This document shows, in pieces, positions 33,501 through 41,176 of a stretch of 64,000 nucleotides of DNA (position 1 is its first letter; each line of letters begins with the position of its first letter). The notes below the pieces were generated by a model. It had not been told where the DNA came from. It saw nothing but the letters and a program-made list of their open reading frames with translations, and did not search any database. Source of the DNA: Symbiodinium natans (Eukaryota; Sar; Dinophyceae; Suessiales; Symbiodiniaceae); NCBI GenBank assembly GCA_905221605.1, contig CAJNDS010000373.1, positions 1 through 64,000 on the forward strand, given 5' to 3'. The position numbers and the translations under genes were made by a program.

Positions 33501-34306
33501 GAGGGAAGCTGGCTTTCAGGATCCTTCAACCCGCTTACGTCAACACGGCTCTGGCCATATTTGCGAACTAGCGCCTGCACAGGTGGATACTTCCACACGC
33601 TTGACGGAAGGGGGTGCTCAAGCATGAACTTCCCTCCTCGCTTGGCTTGCTTTACACATTGTTCGGTAGCAAACCTGGCCTGTGCACGGGCTTCACGCAC
33701 CAGTCTGGCCCTCTCCAGGGGCGAGAGCCTGGTGCCATTCAGGTCGCGCGTGTGTTCGCATGGCAGGCGTGCCACAAGCAATTCGGGTTTGGCCCGATCT
33801 AGCATCCTATCTACTTCCCGCTGCACAGTTGGATCAAGGAGATCCCAGCCCTGCTTAACATCAAAACTCAACCCTCTTAAACCCTGCTGTTCGGCCTCAA
33901 GCCGAAATCTCGGGGGCGAGAAAATCTCAGCCACTGCAAATGGGCCCGGCTGGGCATCGCCATCCTTGCAGCGGGGCTGGCGCTTCCATTGGGCAAGGAG
34001 GCTACGTGAGTCCTTCTTAGATACCCTCGAGGGCTTAGGGTTCTTACTTAGGGAAGGTTGTTCTGGGGAAGGTCGTGCTGCAACGTGCCCAGGCACACTG
34101 TCGGCTGACAGGGCCTCGGCGGACACTGCAGCGCTCGGCTTCGTGGATGAGGGGAACTGAACCAGATCTATCAAGAGCTGGCCAGCGGCGTTTGTCTGCA
34201 GGTTCACGGGCTTGTCCATCCCGAGCATGTTGGCCTGCTGCTGGACAAAGTCAATGACCATCTTTAAGCGAACAAGGGTCGGCCTTCCAAGAAGGAGGGG
34301 GGCCTT
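30539..34306 (-). CDS. Copia Pol: methyltransferase-like domain, integrase, reverse transcriptase
   Basis: 1,240 codons from the ATG at 34261; the frame is open from 34309 and its first residues (KAPLLLGRPTL...VIDF) complete the protease from the upstream frame. Residues about 105-310 resemble an S-adenosylmethionine-dependent methyltransferase: VAEIFSPPRF (109-118), FDVKQGWDL (133-141), LLVARLPCEH (161-170, where a PPC-type motif would be expected), GGKFMLEHP (209-217). The GAG-pre-integrase zinc site is H386, H391, C419, C422. The integrase core is D449, D510, E546 (D-60-D-35-E), followed by a C-terminal barrel-like region (about 665-722) and a long P/E/Q-rich linker. RVT_2 reverse transcriptase spans about 960-1185: D1054 in LGDVKGAFLE, NVYGLNDAP at 1095-1103, and D1148/D1149 in AHVDDS. 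It ends at TAA just after LRGLNGASN, where a longer conserved connection is expected. All core catalytic residues are retained. Confidence 0.93.
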   Translation of the reverse strand, partial: KAPLLLGRPTLVRLKMVIDFVQQQANMLGMDKPVNLQTNAAGQLLIDLVQFPSSTKPSAAVSAEALSADSVPGHVAARPSPEQPSLSKNPKPSRVSKKDSRSLLAQWKRQPRCKDGDAQPGPFAVAEIFSPPRFRLEAEQQGLRGLSFDVKQGWDLLDPTVQREVDRMLDRAKPELLVARLPCEHTRDLNGTRLSPLERARLVREARAQARFATEQCVKQAKRGGKFMLEHPLPSSVWKYPPVQALVRKYGQSRVDVSGLKDPESQLPSSRATGLVLNAPCLKDLCRRFPGDHSLQVVEDSCCAGFRHGEVASKCTPHFVRTLLQGALGEPRECLCSFWQEDDCVECVSLSGFECLAGELPRAPENRVLGSDVAAEPMAVGHPPAKESPLDPIGLSLKKLHNNLGHPSKASFLRVLKNSGASDEALRRANDFTCPTCEASKRPSDAIPAQPAHTEGFNDRIGMDVKYFQGWAPGSKVPCLNIVDYGSSFQQVVPLSGRETGDMIRKAYAQFWLSWAGVPNTLVLDPSQPNLSQSLCQACEDEGTRVCHVPAEAHWQIGKVERHGGLLATVLNKVLAEIQPRSETEWKECLIQAVASKNSMLNMAGVSPYQFVFGRNPRIPSDLLQDSPSPIANDAVLTEPVVEAQNRIRQAARAAVVAAQDHKALREALRARPRLRRDFESGQWVAYWRSQKLEKGKIIRGFRWYGPALVLGKVGQNVVIAHRRSILRCAPEQLRPATCEEQPPPEAIDAEGRELLGMRQLLDKGKFPQNQLVDLTSESFPPSPEEQAQPLPSAHPLECAVPAEMPAGQTAGQIWETARDEAPQACAAPASSGASTQVPEPSSYAPVRARVRGKQRPSELELHRPAEFLQEDVSEMLQEVLPKLLPQDSEQVPLAPPDTQSPREPTASQEEASEVLFCQDTMVQWRLDHPRAPECEVLLAGFLQKRLQKELPATGNPEELQERIEEAKGSEWCTMLSKPAVKVHTGAEAERIKRECPHRFIGSRFVITEKVEEGDQRIKARWCLQGHLDPDFRTKVTDGACHSPTMSQLSRALLLQILASKRWRMCLGDVKGAFLEAGAIKHKYRPLYARQPPGGIPGLNPSDVIEVTGNVYGLNDAPFWWWETFDSEARAAGFERSQFDNCVYYFREPKSHELSGVLGAHVDDSITGGEGLAYEEAVRKLRARFPFRKWRIGAGEFCGVNYVQDPVTYEITYSQKEYAQHLRPISLTKARAAQRQEPASARELSALRGLNGASN

Positions 34307-35252
34307 ACATCACCGCTGCATCTATCACCCCGGCGCGACCAGCGATGGCTACGGGGATACGAGCCACCATGTGTGACTCCTCGGCCTCGCCATTTCCGAA
34401 GCGAAAGCTGTTGTGCTGCGACTTTTTCACGATGTCACGGCCTTGAAGCATGGGGATCATCGCTTCCAGCGTGTCCTCGCCGATGAGCGTCTTTCCACAT
34501 CCCGAGTCAATCACCCCGAACCCGGGACTCGACACAAGGCTGGCTGACAAGGCCTCCTCTGCAGCACCCACGAAGTGGACCTCGTCCGTCACTGTTTCGG
34601 AGAAGTCGGCCTCCACATAGAGCGTCTCAGCTCCTCCCTTGGCTGGCACCGTAGATGAAGACGAGGTGTAGTTGGCCGCATTGCCCTGCGCCATGGGCCT
34701 GCCCGAGGCATTGGTGCGAGCCCGGCACTCGCGGGCCCAATGCCCCACTCGGCCGCACTTGCGGCACTTTGTCCTCTTCTTCAGCTCCTCCACTTCGACG
34801 CGAAAACTTCTCTTCGCCATGTCCGCCTGCTGGAACTGGCGGCTCTTGTTCAGCTTGCTGATCTCTTGCCGTCGCTCCTTCCAAGACACAGCCAAAGCCT
34901 CAGCAGCCTCTGTCTCCGAAACTGGCCCTTCGTCAGGACCAGGAGCCAAGGCGTCGTCGGCCAAGAACGCCTCGACGTCCTCAAAAGCGCTCTGCTCTGG
35001 CAAGGTCTCTTCTGGCACTTGCTCCTCTTCTGCCATCATGACAGCAGTCGGCCGTCTCGACCTGGAGCTGGTGGCCTTATAGCTCGGAAAGCAAGAACGG
35101 ATTCCAGCATTCATAGTCTCCAAATCCATTCTGCCCTGCGTCTTCGCCTTCACTATGGCTTTTTGTTCCTCGGAAAAGCCGGCGCAGTGAAGAGAGATCC
35201 AGCCACGGGCCTCAGTGGGGAAGTCCACTTTCGCTTTCCGGCGGCAGCGCTC
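34305..35252 (-). CDS. Gag C-terminal part with zinc knuckle, and aspartic protease
   Basis: Frame 5'-shifted relative to Gag-N, entered if one base is skipped at the upstream TGA. It continues the capsid-like region (VDFPTEARGWISLH, then EEQKAIVKAKTQGRMD). Counting from the GTG at 35228, a CCHC zinc knuckle lies at C155, C158, H163, C168 (CRKCGRVGHWAREC), followed by the retroviral-type aspartic protease with the catalytic triplet D241-S-G (GVIDSGCGKTLIG) and a flap/core segment FRFGNGE. It stops at TAA (34305-34307) right after VIDAAVM. The rest of the protease (PLLLGRP...VIDF) is in the next frame. There is no good ATG start for this segment, consistent with expression as part of a Gag-Pol fusion. 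Confidence 0.88.
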   Translation of the reverse strand, partial: ERCRRKAKVDFPTEARGWISLHCAGFSEEQKAIVKAKTQGRMDLETMNAGIRSCFPSYKATSSRSRRPTAVMMAEEEQVPEETLPEQSAFEDVEAFLADDALAPGPDEGPVSETEAAEALAVSWKERRQEISKLNKSRQFQQADMAKRSFRVEVEELKKRTKCRKCGRVGHWARECRARTNASGRPMAQGNAANYTSSSSTVPAKGGAETLYVEADFSETVTDEVHFVGAAEEALSASLVSSPGFGVIDSGCGKTLIGEDTLEAMIPMLQGRDIVKKSQHNSFRFGNGEAEESHMVARIPVAIAGRAGVIDAAVM

Positions 35253-35589
35253 AAAGCTTCATGGACTCACCATCCTTGGCCGCCAGGGCAAAAACCTCGC
35301 CCAAGACTTCTCCCATCTGATCCTGGGGTTCCTTCTCTGGGAACCGCTCAGCAAGCAGTTTCCAAATCTTGGCGTCGCCATCTTCGGCTGACATCTCATC
35401 CAACGTCATGTGCTCGCATGCCTCCAGGGCCTTGCCATCCAGCAGGGTGAACAACCACGGCCCACGTTGGGCCTTTGACAGGTCCTTCACTGTGAGCATC
35501 TTGGCAGTGGCCCATGCTTTCCACTTCTTCAGCGCCTTCCCGGCGTCCTCATCTTCACCCGAAAAACGCTTGAACCCACGGTCCTCCAT
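35251..35589 (-). CDS. Gag N-terminal part (capsid-like)
   Basis: Starts at the first ATG after the 5' LTR and primer-binding site (35589), 112 codons, MEDRGFKRFSGEDED onward. The helical, tryptophan-bearing sequence (KKWKAWATAKML, GPWLFTLLDGKALEACEH, KIWKLLAERFP) is typical of copia-type Gag (UBN2-like) proteins. It ends at TGA (35251-35253) after GESMKL. Family Gags continue here without a break into the ERCRRK...DFP region that lies in the next frame. An in-frame TTG at 35628 would extend it by 13 residues, but the ATG is preferred. Confidence 0.85.
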   Translation of the reverse strand: MEDRGFKRFSGEDEDAGKALKKWKAWATAKMLTVKDLSKAQRGPWLFTLLDGKALEACEHMTLDEMSAEDGDAKIWKLLAERFPEKEPQDQMGEVLGEVFALAAKDGESMKL

Positions 35590-35650
35590 GGCTTGCGTTG
35601 CTACCTGTCCCAACCTAGGAACAGACAAAGGAAATCTATCAGAGCCCTGG

Positions 35651-35667
35651 CCGGGGCTCCGCTACCA
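35651..35667 (-). promoter_or_regulatory. Primer-binding site, initiator-Met-type tRNA
   Basis: One base inside the 5' LTR the element's strand reads TGGTAGCGGAGCC. The first seven bases, and ten of the first eleven, match the TGGTAGCAGAG expected for priming by an initiator-methionine-type tRNA, the usual primer of copia elements. The match degrades after that, so tRNA identity is an inference. Confidence 0.65.
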
Positions 35668-35668
35668 A

Positions 35669-35777
35669 TGTCGGTAGCATCCTTGCCCCGCCTGGGGCAT
35701 CATCATCGCTGCAGCCTTTTGGTCCTCGAGCATACGAGTTCCTGCGGACGTACTGACCTGGCTGGCTTGCGTTGACA
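35669..35777 (-). repeat. 5' LTR (109 bp)
   Basis: Identical to 28815-28923. As the transcriptional start of the element it should hold the promoter, but no TATA-like motif is visible. This fits a dinoflagellate, whose promoters generally lack TATA boxes. Confidence 0.95.
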
Positions 35778-35781
35778 GCCC
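35778..35781. other. Target-site duplication, right copy (GCCC)
   Basis: Matches 28811-28814; see that entry for the empty-site reconstruction. Confidence 0.8.
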
Positions 35782-37617
35782 TAAGCCCTAGACCCTACAG
35801 CTAAATCCCTGGGGTCGTGATGGCCTCAACTTCGCCATCGTTGTCAGCCTTGAAGGCCTCCTTCGGCGTGGAGTTTGGGGCTTAAGGCTTAAAGTTTAAG
35901 GATTCGGGCTTAGGGTTTAGAGATTAGGCTTTAAGGTTTCGGGTCTAGGGTTTTTGGGTGTAAAGGCTTTTGATGCGAAGTCCTTCTAGAGTCGCAGGGT
36001 TTAGGGCTTAGGGTTCAGGGTGTTTTGTAAGGAACACCGGACCCTAACGTAGGAACCCTTAACCCTCTCTCCCGCTCGGCTGCGAGCATCCACAAAATGC
36101 TCTTAGCCCGAAAATCCTACGGGCCCTAAACCCTCAGCCCTCAGCCCTAGACCCTACAGCTAAATCCCTGGGGTCGTGATGGCCTCAACTTCGCCATCGT
36201 CGGCCGTCTTGCAGGCCTCCTTCGGCGTGGAGCTTGGGGCTTAGGGCTTATAGAGTTTAGGGATTCGGGCTTAAGGTTCAGAGTTTAAGGTTTCGGGTCT
36301 ATGGTTTTTCGGTTTAGAGGCTCTTCATGCGAAGTCCTTCTAGAGTCGCAGGGTTTAGGGTTTAGGGTTGAGGGTTTAGAGCTTAGGGTTCAGTGTGTTT
36401 TGTAAGGAACACCAAACCCTACCGTAGGAACCCTTAACCCTCTCTCCCGCTCGGCTGCAAGCATCCACAAAATGCTCTTAGCCCGAAAATCCTACGAGCC
36501 CTAAACCCTAAGCCCTAAGCCCTAGACCCTAGAGTTAAATCCCTGAATTCGTGATGGCCTCAACTTCGCCATCGTTGGCCGTCTTTGAGGCCTCCTTCGG
36601 CGTGGAGCTTGGGGCTTAGGGCTTAGAGCTTAGGGATTCGGGCTTAGGGTTTAGGGTTTCGGGTCGAGGGTTTTTTGGGTTGAGAGGCTTTTTAAAGCTT
36701 AGGGTTTCGTGTATTTTGTAAGGAAGACCAAACACTAACGTAGGAACCCTTAACCCTCTCTCCCGCTCGGCTGCGAGCATCCACAAAATGCTCTTAGCCC
36801 GAAATTCATACGAGCCCTAAACCCTAAGCCCTAAGCCCTAGACCCTACAGCTAAATCCCTGGGGTCGTGATGGCCTCAACTTCGCCATCGTGGGCCGTCT
36901 TCGAGGCCTCCTTCGCCGTGGAGCTTGGGGCTTAGGGCTTATAGAGTTTAGAGATTCGGGCTTAAGGTTCAGAGTTTAAGGTTTCGGGTCTATGGTTTTT
37001 CGGTTTAGAGGCTTTTCATGCGAAGTCCTTCTAGAGTCGCAGGGTTTAGGGTTTAGGGTTGAGGGTTTAGAGCTCCGGGTTTAGTGTGTTTTGTAAGGCT
37101 CCAAGGAACCCTTAACCCTCTATCCACTCGGCTGCGAGCGTCCACAAAATGCTCTTAGCCCGAGATTCCTACGAGCCCTAAACCCTAAGCCCTAAGCCCT
37201 AAGCCCTAGAGTTAATTCCCTGAGGTCGTGATGGCCTCAACTTCGCAGGGTTTAGGGTTTAGGGTTGAGGATTTAGAGCTCAGGGTTTAGTGTGTTTTGT
37301 AAGGAAGACCAAACCCTAACGTAGGAACCCTTAACCCTCTATCCGCTCGGCTGCGAGCATCCACAACATGCTCTTAGCCCGAAAATCCTACGAGCCCTAA
37401 ACCCTAAGCCCTAAGCCCTATAGTTGAATCCCAGGGGTCGTGATGGCCTCAACTTCGCCATCGTTGTCCATTTTCCAAGCCTCCTTCGCCGTGGAGCTTG
37501 GGGCTTAGGGCTTAGAGTTTAGGATTCGGGCTTAGGGTTTAGAGTTTAGGGTTCAGGGTTTCGAGTTTAGGGTTTTTGGGGTTTAGAGGCTTTTGATGCG
37601 GAGCTCTTCGAGAGTCG
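35782..37617. repeat. Telomere-like satellite, right part
   Basis: Continuation of the array at 26612-28814. The anchor ACGTAGGAACCC (or a one-base variant) lies at 36047, 36422, 36738 and 37319, with a truncated unit near 37100. Spacings 375 and 316, then degenerate. Units here are more diverged and more often shortened than the homogeneous left part, as expected toward the edge of an array. It ends in unique sequence near 37617. Confidence 0.93.
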
Positions 37618-37835
37618 TGTTCGAGCTCCAGTAGCTTCCTTTCCTGGCCTGTCGAGAAAACAGCGGCCAGCAAGATTCGCAGGCTCCAAGCGAACATGTG
37701 TGGGAAAGAAGTCATCTTTACATGAGGCATCGTTGTTCTAGTGAGCGCGCCTTTGTGTTTTTCCAGCCCCAGCTCCAGTAGTTTCCCTTCCAGCTTTCGT
37801 TCTTGCCGTTGTCGCAGGCCTGGCGAGCCGAGGTT
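37618..37835. other. Short unique spacer with a duplicated motif
   Basis: AGCTCCAGTAG followed by CTTCC/TTCCC occurs at about 37625 and again at 37769, 145 bp apart. The minus strand is open here and reads RQERKLEGKLLELGLEKHKG and later GQERKLLELEHDS, a repeated basic/leucine-rich helix-like string. It may be a fragment of a coding repeat. No gene is called. Confidence 0.4.
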
Positions 37836-37845
37836 TGTGTGTGTG

Positions 37846-37888
<43 letters not shown>
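37836..37888. repeat. (GT)n microsatellite
   Basis: About 26 GT dinucleotides with a single GC interruption. Confidence 0.97.
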
Positions 37889-37889
<1 letters not shown>

Positions 37890-39330
37890 TTTCTTCGAAT
37901 TCAATTAATTTAATTAATTTAATTGTAGGTGAATTAAATTAAGTAAATTAATTGAATTAATTAAATTAATTAAATTAATTAAATTAATTAAATTAATTGA
38001 ATTATTTTTTGAGGTGTTTCCTGAGGATCAAATAAAGAATCTATCCGACAATTAAATTAATTAAATTAATTAAATTAATTAGATTAATTAGATTATTTTT
38101 TCAATTTCTTCGAATTCAATTAATTTAATTAATTTAATTGGTCTGGAATTGAAGGGGTCACTCCTCAGGAAACACCTCGAAAAATAATTCAATTAATTTA
38201 ATTAATTTAATTAGTTTAATTAATTTCATTGTAGGTGCATTAAATTAATTAAATTAAATTAAATTAATTAAATTAATTAATTTAATTAATTTAATTATTT
38301 AATTAAATTAATTAATTGTAGGTGAATTAAATTAATTAAATTAATTAAATTAATTAAATTATTTTTTAATTTCTTCGAATTCAATTAATTTAATTAATTT
38401 AATTGTAGGTGAATTAAATTAATTAAATTAATTAAATTATTTTTTCAATTTCTTCGAATTCAATTAATTTAATTAATTTAATTGTAGGTTAATTAAATTA
38501 ATTAAGATAATTAAATTAATTAAATTAATTAAATTAATTGAATTAATTGAATTATTTTTTGAGGTGTTTCCTGAGGATCAAATAAAGAATCTATCCGACA
38601 ATTAAATTAATTAAATTAATTAAATTAATTAAATTAATTAAATTAATTAAATTAATTAAATTATTTTTTCAATTTCTTCGAATTCAATTAATTTAATTAA
38701 TTTAATTGGTCTGGAATTGAAGGGGTCACTCCTCAGGAAACACCTCGAAAAATAATTCAATTAATTTAATTAATTTAATTAATTTAATTAATTTAATTGT
38801 AGGTGAATTAAATTAATTAAATTAATTAAATTAATTAAATCATTTTTTTAATTTCTTCGAATTCAATTAATTTAATTAATTTAATTGTAGGTGAATTAAA
38901 TTAATTAAATTAATTAAATTACTTTTTCAATTTCTTCGAATTCAATTAATTTAATTAATTTAATTGTAGGTTAATTAAATTAATTAAATTAATTGAATTA
39001 TTTTTTTGAGGTGTTTCCTGAGGATCAAATAAAGAATCTACCCGACAATTAAATTAATTAAATTAATTAAATTAATTAAATTAATTAAATTATTTTTTCA
39101 ATTTCTTCGAATTCAATTAATTTAATTAATTTAATTGTAGGTCAATTAAATTAATTAAATTAATTAAATTATTTTCTTAATTTCTTCGAATTCAATTAAT
39201 TTAACTAATTTAATTGGTCAATCAGTTCAATTAATTAAATTAATGAAATTATTTTCTCAATTTTTTCGCATTCAGTATTCTTTATTGAATTTAATTAATT
39301 TAATTATTTAAATTAATTTAATTATTATTC
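37890..39330. repeat. A/T-rich array of TTAATTAAA units with embedded inverted motifs
   Basis: 1.4 kb of (AATTAAATT)n, nearly all A and T, punctuated by recurring non-AT words: TTTCTTCGAATTCAATT, TTGTAGGTGAATT, GAGGTGTTTCCTGAGGATC (starts 38011, 38561, 39008) and its reverse complement CCTCAGGAAACACCTC (38163, 38731). The first two forward/reverse pairs are separated by about 150 bp, so two large hairpins can form. Repeat blocks recur about every 450-570 bp. Translation is meaningless here. Confidence 0.95.
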
Positions 39331-40863
39331 ATAGTACTAACAACAGCCACGACGCAAAATAGACCCTAAAGGTCCCTCTCTCATATACATATACATATGC
39401 TTATTTGTAGTTGTATGAATCTGCGATATATAGAACAGACCGGAAACAAGAAATAACAGACTAGTAACAACACAAGAGCAAAGTGTGGCAAAATCAAAAG
39501 TCGGAAAGCAGAGATCAGAAAACCAAGGAGCAGCAAGCAAAACCAAGCAACAAACAAGCTTAGAGCTTCCCACAGCCATGGTTTCAAGGGTTGCCCACCA
39601 GCTCATGAGGCTAGGGCGGCCAGCGGCCTCTTTCTAAGAGGCGTATTTGTTTTCCTCTGCTCTTTTGATTTTTTGCTGGGGAGGGGGGTGGGGAGGGTGA
39701 CTATTTCTGTCTTTTGTCTGTCTCTTCAAGCAAAGCGGAAGCCTCAGGGTCGAGTTTGGGCCTAAAACGTGCACACACACACACCCACACGCACCCACGC
39801 ACCCACTGACAACGCACACGCACGAACACGAAGTCACTCCATCCAGACGCCCTATTTTCCCAACCGGGCTCGTACCCGTCCCCGAAACATTGAAATTGAC
39901 ATAATCACTCTGTAGAGCCGAGAAACTTCGCGGGGCTTGTCGTATGCCACGTGCCCCAGGCCTTTGTAAAAAGGCTGTGCTGAAAGGTTGAAGCTACATA
40001 GGATAGAGGCAAGCTGTAGCTGACTTTAGCCCAGATTGTGTGTTTGATGTGTTTTTTGCGGATGCGGTCCTGCGTTGGGGTCACAGGCCGAGCGGCTCTG
40101 AGAAGTAACGTGCCAGGTCTCGGAAGGTACACGTCTTCAGTCCAAACTTTTCACAGTTAGTCCTCAGACTCAAAAAGGTTTCCTTCTTATGTTGCTAGAG
40201 AGAAGTGAGAAGTCCCCCCCTCCCAATCTCAGACGTAGCGCAGCAAACGTTAAGTTTCCAGTGGGAGGCCTGCTGCAGGTAGTCCATCCTGCCGGAGCCA
40301 CCAATCGTGTCAGGGCAGTAGGTCCCTTCGAGGCCTGAGTCACTGAGGTCAAGACGGAGGTTACGGAGGTTACGGAGGTTCGTAGGGATTGAACTGGATT
40401 GAACTCTTGAAAGTTCAGGAAAGGAGTGCTGCGGGCATGGTAGCGATGTTCATATTGTTGCGATTTGAGGGCCTGGATATTGGGTTTCTAATCTTAGAAT
40501 TTGGGCTCACTCAAGATTTCAAAACTCTGAACAGCAGCACAGCTGTTTAGTTCGCAAACCCAGGTCCTGCCTGCACATGTTCTAAACCAGTTGGCTTCTG
40601 TACTTGGATTCCGGCTCTGTCAAGGGATTTCCAGGTTACCCAGCGCAGGTTTTTTTTTTTAAGGGCCCAAGCAGAGCTCCGGGATACACAAATATAATAT
40701 ACTAATAATGACTCCTTAGCCCTTAAATGAAAAGAACAAGCTTCAAAGCCACTTAGCCCGCGGCTGCTCACTGCAGAGTGCTCCGGACCCCGAGAAATCG
40801 TCACCACAGGTGCGCCTGTGAGAGGAGTGGGTCTGAGTCAGACGGTCTGAGCTATTGACACAT
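39331..40863. other. Unique DNA, no recognisable gene
   Basis: No family recognised. Contains a CACACA-rich stretch near 39769-39830 and three direct copies of GGAGGTTAC at about 40351-40380. Confidence 0.4.
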
Positions 40864-41144
40864 ACATGTATATATATATATACGTACATGTGTATATCTG
40901 GGTTTTTTGGTGTTGAGTTTTTTGTTTGTGGGCGTTCCTTTTCTCCCAAGAGTCAAGCAAAATTTGCATTTCTGGGTTTTGCCAAATTTTAACAGCATTT
41001 CTGGCCTGATTGCGAAACCCCAGAAGCGCTGCGGCTGAGAAACCGCTTTGAACCAGATGTACATTTATTAATGTAACTATAAATATACATATAAGTATAT
41101 TTATATATACATACATATATACATATATATAAATAAATAAATAA

Positions 41145-41175
<31 letters not shown>

Positions 41176-41176
41176 C
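40864..41176. repeat. TATA-rich microsatellite tracts
   Basis: (TA)n/(TACA)n tracts at 40864-40892 and 41052-41176, with about 150 bp of unique sequence between them. Confidence 0.85.

Larger units (their letters stand above)
28815..35777 (-). mobile_element. Ty1/copia LTR retrotransposon, young but frame-broken
   Basis: 6,963-bp element on the minus strand with identical 109-bp LTRs (TG...CA ends), a primer-binding site, a polypurine tract and a 4-bp target duplication. Reading order is Gag, zinc knuckle, protease, methyltransferase-like domain, integrase, reverse transcriptase, RNase H, extra ORF. Integrase before RT places it in the copia superfamily. It is longer than a typical copia element (about 5 kb) because of the methyltransferase-like insertion and the 3' ORF. 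Identical LTRs and a clean empty-site reconstruction indicate recent insertion. Two +1 frame changes and one in-frame stop mean that, unless recoded, this copy cannot make a continuous polyprotein. Catalytic residues of integrase, RT and RNase H are all intact. Confidence 0.97.

Noticed and set aside
33129-34160. 343-codon plus-strand open frame
   Set aside because: It lies antisense to the retrotransposon Pol frame, which has intact domains; it is a shadow of the coding strand.
37890-39330. Regular repeat-spacer look resembling a CRISPR array
   Set aside because: Intervals are themselves low-complexity AATTAAATT repeats of variable length, no unique spacers or cas genes, and the context is eukaryotic.
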